64,000 bases of DNA from Trinickia sp. Y13 (lineage in GTDB: Bacteria; Pseudomonadota; Gammaproteobacteria; Burkholderiales; Burkholderiaceae): assembly GCF_029522115.1 (NCBI RefSeq), contig NZ_JAKWFK010000004.1, positions 310,001 through 374,000 of the forward strand, in the 5' to 3' direction. The notes under the pieces were generated by a model. That model made no database searches, was not told the DNA's origin, and was given only the letters and a program-made list of their open reading frames with translations. Made by a program: the position numbers and the translations under genes. Shown here piece by piece: positions 45,178 through 53,095 of the stretch. Each line of letters starts with the position of its first letter. Within the stretch, counting starts at the first letter, position 1.

Positions 45178-47374
45178 AGCTGCCTCTCAATTTCAGGTCG
45201 CCTACCGTCATCCCGGAGTCGGCCAGAATCCGCTCCCACACGGCCGCGACCCCTTTTGCCATGTCTCTGCTTCCGCACACCATGACGCGCGCCCCTCGGG
45301 CTACGAGCGCACGAAGCGTCACGGCATCCCGAAGCAGTCGATCCTGCACGTAGGTTTTCTCCACCGGGCTCGTCAGCGCGGTCGTCAGCGTGGTCAACTG
45401 GCGCGTGGCCACGAAGCGATGTAATTCCTCGTCGTAAAGGAACGAATCGCCGGACCGTCGAGCGCCGAAATACAAATGCATCGGGCGCTTCGTCGCGTTC
45501 TGCCGGATGAATCCGACAAACGGGCCGATGCCAGTGCCGGCGCCAACCAGAATGAGCGGGACGTCACGAGAAGCGGGCTTGAAACCGGGATTCGTACGGA
45601 CGAATGCGTCGATCGAGTCGCCTGGTTCCAGGCTTGTCAGATACCCCGAACACAACCCGTGCGGATGCCTGCGCACACAGATCTCCACAAAGCCATCTCG
45701 CGAGGCGCTTGCCAGTGAATAGAATCTCGGCACGGTGTCCCCTGGCGGCACGATGCCGATCAGATCCCCAGCCTCGAATGCAGGCAGCCGGGCTCCCATC
45801 AGTCTTTGCCATGCCGACACTGCCTTCCGCGGGCGAGCAAAGCGCAATACCGAGGTGAACGTCTCGGCCCCCGCCCCATAGTCCTTGCGCTCGATCAATT
45901 CAAGCGCAACGGTCCGCGGCAACGTTGGTTGATATTGAGGCTCGATCTCGACATCCAGGGCGGCGCCCAATCTGCCCACCCATTGCCTGAACTCACTTTC
46001 CGATTGGCGATCCACCGTCCCGAGGTCAGTCAGCGGACTCATCCCCTTTGCGCATAGGGCGTCATGAACCGTGCGGGCAAAGCCACAGAAGGTCGGGAAC
46101 TGGCGGTCACCGAAGCCGAGAACCGCGAATTGCATCGGGGCGGGGACGTTCATCCGAGCCAGCTTCGGCAGGAATTGGGTGGCGTTCGACGGCGCATCCC
46201 CGTCCCCATAGGTCGACGTTAGAACAATGAGACGCCGCGCTGCGCCGTAACCCGGTGAAAGATCGTTCATCGAAGCGGTGTGCACCTGAAAATTCGCTTT
46301 GGTGAGCGCTTGATGCATGGCCGTCGCGAACCCCCAAGTAGCGTTCGATTCGCTGCCCACGAGGATGACCGTGTCCGCTCGCCGCGCGCTCACGTTGTTG
46401 GGGAGCTCGGGCATCGCGCGACGGCGAAGCGCCCACAGCCAGATCCCGCTAACGGCAAGCACCGGAATCGAAGCGCTCTCCACACCGAGCAACAGCGCTA
46501 GCCACCAGATCCCTTCACCCGTGTGCAACATCAGGACGGTTTCATGGAAACGCTGCCATGCATCGGCGTTCTGCCAGGCAAGCCACGCTCCGGAGGACGG
46601 ATCGACGTACCCCGTCCCCTTCGAAGTGGTCAATGCGTAGACATCGTGCGGGTTTTGCGGTGCAGGGAAAGCGAGTTCGCGCAAAGCCGTCACGTCCACG
46701 GCTTTGAGTGCGGCAAGCCGAGCAACGGGAAGCGGCGCTTGTACGCTCACATAATCTGGATAAGCGAGCTCCGCCGTCTGCCGTTCGGGAAGGATCCCGA
46801 ATGTCGTCAAGGACATCATCAGTCCGGTGGCCGCTGAAAGCGTCAGTCCAATGAGGGCGACGCGCGCGATTTCGTTATGCACGCGTTGAAGCCCGCTACC
46901 CCGGATTCGACCGGCAAGCTGTCGCCAGCCTCCCATGCGTCGTGCAAGCAGCGCGAGGCCAGAGATGCCAAGTAGCAACATGAAGCTTGCAGCAACACCC
47001 GCCGCAATGCGGCCCGCATCGCCAAGCAGCAACTTTCGATGCAGGTTCGTGACCCACCGCATCGTGGGCGAAGGCGCATACGGCCCAATGCCCGCCCCAG
47101 TCGACGGATCGATTCGGGAAGCCCGTGACTCGCCGCCCGAGCCGTAATAGGCGAGGATTTCGCCCGACGGCCTGCGCACGATCTTGTCGAGCGACGGGTA
47201 CTGCGCATTCACCCGTGCGGCGAGCGTTGCGACATCCAGCGTCTCCGCTGCAAGGGCGGGTGCCCGCGCACGCTCGACTGCGGGGTTGATCGACAGCACC
47301 GTGCCCGAGAGCGCCATGATCGTCAGCACTATCGCCGCGATCAATCCGGGCACTGAATGAAGCTTGCGAAGCAT
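45158..47374 (-). CDS. PepSY transmembrane domain fused to flavodoxin and ferredoxin reductase domains
   Basis: 738-residue inner-membrane electron-transfer protein. The N-terminal third is a PepSY/PiuB-type region with four predicted helices (LIAAIVLTIMALSGTVL, IAAGVAASFMLLLGISGLAL, VALIGLTLSAATGLMM, IWWLALLLGVESASIPVL). Residues 340-480 are a flavodoxin (VILVGSESNATWGFA, LTSTYGDGDAPSNA). The last part is a sulfite-reductase-type FAD/NADPH module (RFYSLASASRDG, ILVGAGTGIGPFVGFIR, VMVCGSRDMAKG). Electrons from cytoplasmic NAD(P)H would cross the membrane to periplasmic acceptors. Confidence 0.92.
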   Translation of the reverse strand: MLRKLHSVPGLIAAIVLTIMALSGTVLSINPAVERARAPALAAETLDVATLAARVNAQYPSLDKIVRRPSGEILAYYGSGGESRASRIDPSTGAGIGPYAPSPTMRWVTNLHRKLLLGDAGRIAAGVAASFMLLLGISGLALLARRMGGWRQLAGRIRGSGLQRVHNEIARVALIGLTLSAATGLMMSLTTFGILPERQTAELAYPDYVSVQAPLPVARLAALKAVDVTALRELAFPAPQNPHDVYALTTSKGTGYVDPSSGAWLAWQNADAWQRFHETVLMLHTGEGIWWLALLLGVESASIPVLAVSGIWLWALRRRAMPELPNNVSARRADTVILVGSESNATWGFATAMHQALTKANFQVHTASMNDLSPGYGAARRLIVLTSTYGDGDAPSNATQFLPKLARMNVPAPMQFAVLGFGDRQFPTFCGFARTVHDALCAKGMSPLTDLGTVDRQSESEFRQWVGRLGAALDVEIEPQYQPTLPRTVALELIERKDYGAGAETFTSVLRFARPRKAVSAWQRLMGARLPAFEAGDLIGIVPPGDTVPRFYSLASASRDGFVEICVRRHPHGLCSGYLTSLEPGDSIDAFVRTNPGFKPASRDVPLILVGAGTGIGPFVGFIRQNATKRPMHLYFGARRSGDSFLYDEELHRFVATRQLTTLTTALTSPVEKTYVQDRLLRDAVTLRALVARGARVMVCGSRDMAKGVAAVWERILADSGMTVGDLKLRGSYVEDVY

Positions 47375-47382
47375 TTCGATTC

Positions 47383-47856
47383 TCAGAGGGTGTAACGGAA
47401 CGATTTCACGTAGCCACGGCCTTTGACCGGCTTCCCAGCGCCGGACGTCGTCAGGGGAATGACGACTTCGGAGGGGTTCTCATTCATCTTTTCCACCGCG
47501 GTGTCGACGTGGATCTCATAGCCTGCGTCGATCAGCGCGTCGGCGATGTCCAGCGTCGCCCGCAGCGTCTTACCGGCGCCAACGCTGGCTCCCGTCACGC
47601 CGTCGAGGGTGGCTCTCCCACCCGACATCCGGTACCAGTCTCGAAGGTGTTTGTAGTATTTGGCTTTGTCTCCGGCCATCCACAATGTTCCTTGATAGCG
47701 TCCGGCCCGATCGGTGACGTACATGACGACGTACGCGCCGTCGCCGCCGTAGCTGCTCAGTTGAGTCTCCAACGTGACCGGGCGCGCCGAAGCCATTGAC
47801 GGAATCGCGAGTGCGCCGACGACAGCCGCAACAGGTAGTGCAAACTTGATGCTCAT
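47383..47856 (-). CDS. DUF2271 periplasmic protein, candidate flavinylated carrier
   Basis: 157 residues with a signal peptide (FALPVAAVVGALAIPSMASA). Residues 85-91 read D-G-V-T-G-A-S, matching the [ST]-G-A-[ST] core that ApbE flavinylates, so Thr88 is a candidate FMN-linked residue. DUF2271 proteins co-occur with ApbE and PepSY flavoproteins in predicted extracytoplasmic redox systems. The start at 47856 has AAAGG upstream. It lies 8 bp before the PepSY-flavoprotein gene. Confidence 0.8.
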   Translation of the reverse strand: MSIKFALPVAAVVGALAIPSMASARPVTLETQLSSYGGDGAYVVMYVTDRAGRYQGTLWMAGDKAKYYKHLRDWYRMSGGRATLDGVTGASVGAGKTLRATLDIADALIDAGYEIHVDTAVEKMNENPSEVVIPLTTSGAGKPVKGRGYVKSFRYTL

Positions 47857-47934
47857 GATCTGACCTTTCGATAGTGACAATAGTGACAATGCGGATTCCA
47901 ATCCGGGAACCTCTTGGGCAAGTGCTTCAGGCCT

Positions 47935-48393
47935 TTACTGGATCTGAACGCGTGGCCGTGTCCCGGGTGTCAGAATCCCTTCGGCAGGCGCAGCGGCGCT
48001 TGCCGGATTGCCAGATGCGCTGTTCGGTGCGACCGGCTTCGCGGCACTTGCGTCGCCTGCGTCACGCCCTTTGTGCTCGCCATGCCCCTCATCGGATCGC
48101 TCGTCGCCATCGGTCTTCATTCGAACGACGGCGAGCGTGGCGGGATTCACCTTTGCTTTAAAGCGCCGTCCCTGACGATCCGTTCCGCGGACTTCGTAGC
48201 ACCCATCATGAGTCTTGATCCTGGAAACGTTCCAGCCCTGCGCCTTCGCAAATGCATCGACATCCTTGACCGGCTTCCAATCGGAGAGCGGCACATTGCA
48301 GGCATCGTCCGCCAGCGCCACGCTGGCACTGCCTGCTCCGACTGCAAGAAGCGATACGACTGCAAGGCCGTTGAGAAGTGAGCGGCGCGTCAT
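47935..48393 (-). CDS. PepSY-domain periplasmic protein
   Basis: 152 residues with a signal peptide (LAVVSLLAVGAGSASVALA). One PepSY domain follows (VKDVDAFAKAQGWNVSRIKT, CYEVRGTDRQGRRFKAKVNP) and then an Ala/Pro/Asp-rich tail with a histidine-containing stretch (GDERSDEGHGEHKGRD). It is first in the apparent operon and diverges from the response regulator gene. It may sense or buffer metal, or take electrons from the flavoprotein. Confidence 0.85.
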   Translation of the reverse strand: MTRRSLLNGLAVVSLLAVGAGSASVALADDACNVPLSDWKPVKDVDAFAKAQGWNVSRIKTHDGCYEVRGTDRQGRRFKAKVNPATLAVVRMKTDGDERSDEGHGEHKGRDAGDASAAKPVAPNSASGNPASAAAPAEGILTPGTRPRVQIQ

Positions 48394-48530
48394 GCTGATC
48401 TCCGGTTTATCTGACAGTCGCTACAATGCAGCCGGAAGCTGAAGCCAGCCTTGCGATCGCGAGGATTTTTCTTCATCCTGGCGTAAGCTTGGCGACGCAG
48501 ACTTGGCGTTAACTTCAACAGGACGAAAGC

Positions 48531-49193
48531 ATGAGAGTGCTGCTTGTCGAGGACGACAATTTGCTCGGAGAGGCGGTCAATGAGCAAATCACGCGGGACG
48601 GACACTCCACCGACCATGTGACGACGCTGCGCGACGCCCGGCGCTATGTTCAGGCCGCGAACTACGATCTGATCTTGCTGGACCTGCTGCTGCCGGACGG
48701 CAAAGGGCTAGACTTTCTGCGCGAATTGCGCGTGAGCGGCTCGTCCGTTCCCGTCATCATCCTCACTGCGCTCGACCAAATCGCAGACCGGATCGCTGGA
48801 TTGAATGCGGGCGCAGACGATTACCTCGTCAAACCGTTCGACCTTTCGGAGCTGTCGGCACGTGTGAATGCCGTGGCGCGGCGATACGCGGGCAACCCCA
48901 ATCCGCTGGTGACGTTTGGCGACATCGCGCTCGATTTGGCCGCGCACAGCATCACCCGAGCAGGCAGTCCCGTTTCTCTCACTGCCAGCGAATGGGCATT
49001 GCTCGAGGCGTTGATTCAGCGTCCCAACGCGATTCTGTCCAAAGCACAGCTCGAGGAGCGTCTTTATTCGTTCAACGACGAGATCGGTAGCAACACGATC
49101 GAGGTGCACATGAGCCGCCTGCGCAAGAAGCTCGGCGCCGACCTCATCGAGACGGTGCGCGGGCTCGGATACAAGCTCAGGCCATCGTCGTGA
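48531..49193 (+). CDS. OmpR-family response regulator
   Basis: 220 residues. The receiver has the acidic pocket in LLVEDDN, the phospho-acceptor Asp51 in YDLILLDLLLPDG and Lys in YLVKPFDLSEL. The winged-helix output domain ends with EVHMSRLRKKLGADLIETVR then GLGYKL. It is related to QseB/PmrA-type regulators. Its stop overlaps the kinase start (GTGA). It diverges from the PepSY/ApbE electron-transfer cluster with a 137-bp spacer, so that cluster is a likely target. Confidence 0.94.
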   Translation: MRVLLVEDDNLLGEAVNEQITRDGHSTDHVTTLRDARRYVQAANYDLILLDLLLPDGKGLDFLRELRVSGSSVPVIILTALDQIADRIAGLNAGADDYLVKPFDLSELSARVNAVARRYAGNPNPLVTFGDIALDLAAHSITRAGSPVSLTASEWALLEALIQRPNAILSKAQLEERLYSFNDEIGSNTIEVHMSRLRKKLGADLIETVRGLGYKLRPSS

Positions 49194-50554
49194 TCCTGCA
49201 CAGCCTTCAGGCACGACTGGCCGCGATGATCGCCATTGGCCTCGCGGTGCTCTCGCTCGTTGCGGCGACAGCGGCGTTTCGGGTGTTGCGTGCAGAGATC
49301 GATCGAATGTCGGACAGTGCGCTTCAGGAGACGGCACAGCGCATCGTGCCGCTCGCTGTGATGGATGTGCTCGATCGCGATCAACAAAGCGCTGCCGAGC
49401 GCATCGCGGGCGTGCGAGCGCATGGGGAATTGCTGACGTATATCGTCCGCGATCAGACAGGCGAGATCCTGCTCCAGTCCCATGATGCGAATCCGGCCAT
49501 CTTTCCGCCGGCGCTCAAGCCCGGATTCACCTCCACCCGCACGCATCGGCTTTACACGGAGACGGTGCTTCAGGGAACGGTGTCGCTCACCATTGCCGAG
49601 CCGTTGGAGGCTCGTCATCGCGCGGGGATCGACGCGGCGCTTGCCGCCGTGCAGCCGCTCCTACTCATTGTTCCGCTCGGTCTTCTCGGCGCGTGGCTCG
49701 TCGTTCGTTCAGGACTGCGCCCGATCCGCTTGTTCTGCGACGGCATCGCCGCCAGAGGACGCGACGACCTTAGCCCACTGGGCAAGGCGGGGATGGTGGC
49801 CGAAATCGAACCCATTGCCGATTCGGTGAACGATCTGATGCAGCGGCTGCACCGCGCGTTGACGGCCGAACGCAGTTTCACCGCAAATAGCGCGCACGAA
49901 CTTCGCACGCCCATTGCCGCAGCCCTTGCGCAAACGCAGCGTTTGATATCGGAAGCAAAAGGTACGCGGGTAGAGACGCGCGCGCGCAACGTCGAGGCGG
50001 CGTTGCGCACACTGGCACGCCTGAGTGAAAAGCTCATGCAACTAGCCCGGGCAGAGGGCGGTCGTGTTCTTGCAGATACGGCGCAGGACTTGCGGCCGGT
50101 TCTTCACATGGTCGTCGAGGACATCGGGCGTGCCGAGCGATCGAACGTGCTTCGCCTGCAGTTGCCGGAACACGCCGTGCGCTCACGCATCGACCCGGAC
50201 GCATTCGCCATACTCGCGCGCAATCTCATCGAGAACGCGGTCAAGCATGGCGCCAAGACGGAGGCAATCGATGTGGCGCTCTCCGACGAAGGGCGGCTGA
50301 GCGTCATGAACCGCGGCCCGATCGTGCCCGCAGACAAACTTTCCCGCCTGATCGAGCCATTTGAGCGCGGCGTGACGACAGCCAAGGGGAGTGGCCTCGG
50401 GCTGGCCATCGCGAACGCAATCGCTCAGGCGGGAGGCGCACGTTTGATCTTGCGTTCGCCTGCTTCGGGCATGCCGGATGGCTTTGAGGCGCTTGTCGAA
50501 AATTTGAAGGACAGCGAATGCGAGAGCGGGCGCGAGGCGAGCTTTCGCCGCTAG
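49190..50554 (+). CDS. Sensor histidine kinase
   Basis: 454 residues from a GTG that overlaps the regulator's stop. Two membrane helices (about 8-30 and 150-172) enclose a periplasmic sensor of about 120 residues. A HAMP-like region follows, then HisKA with NSAHELRTPIAAALAQT (His acceptor) and an ATP-binding domain with NLIENAVKHGA and GSGLGLAIANAIA. It forms a QseC/PmrB-like pair with the preceding regulator. The signal is not evident. Confidence 0.93.
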   Translation: MILHSLQARLAAMIAIGLAVLSLVAATAAFRVLRAEIDRMSDSALQETAQRIVPLAVMDVLDRDQQSAAERIAGVRAHGELLTYIVRDQTGEILLQSHDANPAIFPPALKPGFTSTRTHRLYTETVLQGTVSLTIAEPLEARHRAGIDAALAAVQPLLLIVPLGLLGAWLVVRSGLRPIRLFCDGIAARGRDDLSPLGKAGMVAEIEPIADSVNDLMQRLHRALTAERSFTANSAHELRTPIAAALAQTQRLISEAKGTRVETRARNVEAALRTLARLSEKLMQLARAEGGRVLADTAQDLRPVLHMVVEDIGRAERSNVLRLQLPEHAVRSRIDPDAFAILARNLIENAVKHGAKTEAIDVALSDEGRLSVMNRGPIVPADKLSRLIEPFERGVTTAKGSGLGLAIANAIAQAGGARLILRSPASGMPDGFEALVENLKDSECESGREASFRR

Positions 50555-50584
50555 AGCCAAGCGTGCATCCGCTCGTTTCAGATC

Positions 50585-51958
50585 TCAAAGCCCCCGACGC
50601 GCGCTCCGCCACTGCCGCACATGCGACACCGTCCCCGGTTCGATGACGTCGTCGGATTTCGCCCGATTCCACCGCCCGCTCACCACCTGCGCATTACTGA
50701 ACGCATCGATCCCATTGCCCGATCCAGCCTTGGCAATGATGTGATCCACCTGCGGTGCAAACGCGGTCGAGTCGAGAAACAACGCGCCACGCGGCACCCT
50801 GTAGTGCGACGGCAAATTCACCGCCTGCGCCCACTCGCGCACCGCATACTCGTAACGCCCCATCGTCGAGCGCGGGGCGGGAGCCGCACTCAAATCCACC
50901 GTCACCTCGACTTCGCGATAAACCTCGTCGTCCTCATTGTCGGAAACGAGCAAGGCATCGTAGCCGTGGAAGATCATATTCGCCGCGAAAATCAGTTCGC
51001 GCTGCCAATCGTCGAAGCCGTTCGCACGGAAACATTGGCTGAGCGTCATCCGTTCCAACTTCGGGTGAATGCGCTGCAGGACGTCGCTCTCGAGCATATA
51101 GTCCAGCGCCGCATAAGGCCGGCGGTGCGGCGGCGGCAGCTTGAAACTGAAGAAGGTCGCATCGCGCGTATTCTCCAAGCGCCACCCGGTAGCCGTCACC
51201 ACCGCATGCGCCATGAGCAACGGCTCGCGCAACTCCGTCACGAGCTCTCTCAGCGTAGCGAGGCTCATCGTGCCCACCACGGACACGTCCTCCGGCACGA
51301 TCGGCCCCGGCAGAGAGGGCGTTAGCGTGAGCGTGCGCATATGCTTGAAATTGAACGGATTGAACAGCAACCCGATCGAGCTTTGGTAGCCGCGCGGAAT
51401 ATCGCCGAAGATCGCGTTTGCACTCGAAAGCACGTTTTCCCAGCCGGCGCGAATGCGCAAATCGTTCTTCTTGCCGAACGTGTAGAAATCCACGGAATAT
51501 CGCGAGGGAATCCGCGGATCGCGCCCATCGTAGTGGCAATCGATCTTCATTCCCAACAGTTCGTCGGTGCGCGCAGCCGCCAGTGTGGTCAGCGCCGCTT
51601 CCACCTGCATCTTCCACGTCTGCTGGTTGAATAGCCGCGGCATCGGCACGAGATTGCGCTCGTCGTCGTCGCCGCCGTAAACATCGGCGATAAGGTGCCC
51701 CCGCTCGGTGTGCGCTGGCATCTCGTCATAATCGCCCTGCGAGTGAAATACGCTCGCGTCGAGAGGACGTAGGCAAATCGGATACGAAATCAAGTTGGTC
51801 CGTTCGCCGGATTTCCTACCGCCCGCATCGATGAACGCATAAATGCGCGTCACGCGCTCACGCATCTGATGGATCGCCGCAAGTCCCACCGGCATATGCA
51901 TGGCCGGGTGGAAATCGAATGCCATCGTCTGTGCACACCACGCCAGCACCTTTGCCAT
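50585..51958 (-). CDS. DNA/RNA non-specific endonuclease-type protein, candidate T6SS effector
   Basis: 457 residues. Residues 85-120 contain ERGHLIADVYGG, RNLVPMPRLFNQQTW and a final Glu, matching the ββα-metal endonuclease pattern (R-G-H with His88 as base, metal-ligand Asn111, Glu120) seen in secreted DNase toxins. The remaining 330 residues are unassigned. It is the last gene of the T6SS run, 27 bp after tssA. GAGGGG lies just before the ATG. A role as a delivered nuclease is inferred; no immunity gene is obvious, and the convergent kinase follows at once. Confidence 0.65.
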   Translation of the reverse strand: MAKVLAWCAQTMAFDFHPAMHMPVGLAAIHQMRERVTRIYAFIDAGGRKSGERTNLISYPICLRPLDASVFHSQGDYDEMPAHTERGHLIADVYGGDDDERNLVPMPRLFNQQTWKMQVEAALTTLAAARTDELLGMKIDCHYDGRDPRIPSRYSVDFYTFGKKNDLRIRAGWENVLSSANAIFGDIPRGYQSSIGLLFNPFNFKHMRTLTLTPSLPGPIVPEDVSVVGTMSLATLRELVTELREPLLMAHAVVTATGWRLENTRDATFFSFKLPPPHRRPYAALDYMLESDVLQRIHPKLERMTLSQCFRANGFDDWQRELIFAANMIFHGYDALLVSDNEDDEVYREVEVTVDLSAAPAPRSTMGRYEYAVREWAQAVNLPSHYRVPRGALFLDSTAFAPQVDHIIAKAGSGNGIDAFSNAQVVSGRWNRAKSDDVIEPGTVSHVRQWRSARRGL

Positions 51959-51985
51959 CGTTTGCCCCCTCGTGCGCCTCGGCGC

Positions 51986-53095
51986 TTATAGTTCTACGTC
52001 CAGCATCGCCATATACCGGCCGATATCGCCTTCCTGACTGACGATGTCACGCATCAGATCCGGCAACGGCATGCGGCCCCAACTCACGGCGCGCGCCAAC
52101 AAATAAGGCGTGGGGCTATGAGGCTCGTGCTCGGCAAGATAGCGTGCGATCTCTTCGATCAGCCGGTATGCATGCGCTCGATCGACGATATGCTCGCGGG
52201 TAAGGGGTAGCACGCGTGGCTGCATCTCAACCTCCAGTCGCGTATCGTCGTGTTCGGTCCCGGCAACTTCATCGGGCTGCGGCGGCGCAGCCGCCGCGGG
52301 CAGCTCGTCCAGAACGTGATTGCCGCGCAGTGTGCGCGCCGCACGCTGCAGTTCGCTCAATGTGGCCGCAACGCGCGTAAAGCTCGGCGCTTCGTCGCCC
52401 AAGTGATGGTCGAGCCGGCGCGATAGCGCGTCGATAGCGGTAAGCACGCTCCCAGCCGTGCGCTCGAGCTGTCGGAGCAAAGCGAGATTCGATCCTTGCG
52501 CCGCCTCGCGATCGAGCATCTCCCGCGGCAAGCGCGCGGCCGGCCCGTCCTCTTCCTGCATCGAGGCTGCAACGACGCGGCGCCAATCGTCGAGATTGAC
52601 GAAGCCCGGCTCGACCGGCAAGCCGATCAACGGCACATGAAGTTTCAGCACGATCTCGAGCTGGCGGCTGATCCAATGAAGCGGAGCCGCACGCGCCTCC
52701 GTGTCGTCGCCGTCGATTTGCGGGTACGCATGCTCCCAGAACCGATCGACGAAGTCGTTCAGCAATTGCATGCCAGCCACGAGGCCCTCGAGGCGGTAGA
52801 GCCGCGTCCACGCCTCGCACAACCACACGGCAAGATGGAAGTCCTTGCTACGCGAACGAAGCGCCTCCACGCACAACGATGCGACCAGATTCCAATCGGC
52901 TTTGACGAGCGGGCGCTCCCACTCCCCCATCGGCAGTGACGGATCGTCCTCGCGTTGCGCGTCGCGAATCTGCTGCCAGACCGGATCCGATCGCAGCGAT
53001 ACGCCCACTCCGTCTCCCTCCGGCAGCGGATTCAGCAGCGACGCCAGATCGACGGCAAAACTCAATTCGGCTTCGATCAGATCGGATGGGTTCAT
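51986..53095 (-). CDS. tssA: T6SS component TssA (ImpA N-terminal domain)
   Basis: 369 residues, cytoplasmic. TssA coordinates sheath and tube assembly at the membrane complex. The N-terminal ImpA region shows DPVWQQIRDAQREDD, KADWNLVASLCVEAL and SKDFHLAVWLCEAWTRLYRL; the C-terminus has HSPTPYLLARAVSWGRMPLP, the conserved end of this family. The start at 53095 overlaps the tssM stop by 4 bp (ATGA); the longer 495-codon frame is the shadow of tssM. Confidence 0.92.
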   Translation of the reverse strand: MNPSDLIEAELSFAVDLASLLNPLPEGDGVGVSLRSDPVWQQIRDAQREDDPSLPMGEWERPLVKADWNLVASLCVEALRSRSKDFHLAVWLCEAWTRLYRLEGLVAGMQLLNDFVDRFWEHAYPQIDGDDTEARAAPLHWISRQLEIVLKLHVPLIGLPVEPGFVNLDDWRRVVAASMQEEDGPAARLPREMLDREAAQGSNLALLRQLERTAGSVLTAIDALSRRLDHHLGDEAPSFTRVAATLSELQRAARTLRGNHVLDELPAAAAPPQPDEVAGTEHDDTRLEVEMQPRVLPLTREHIVDRAHAYRLIEEIARYLAEHEPHSPTPYLLARAVSWGRMPLPDLMRDIVSQEGDIGRYMAMLDVEL

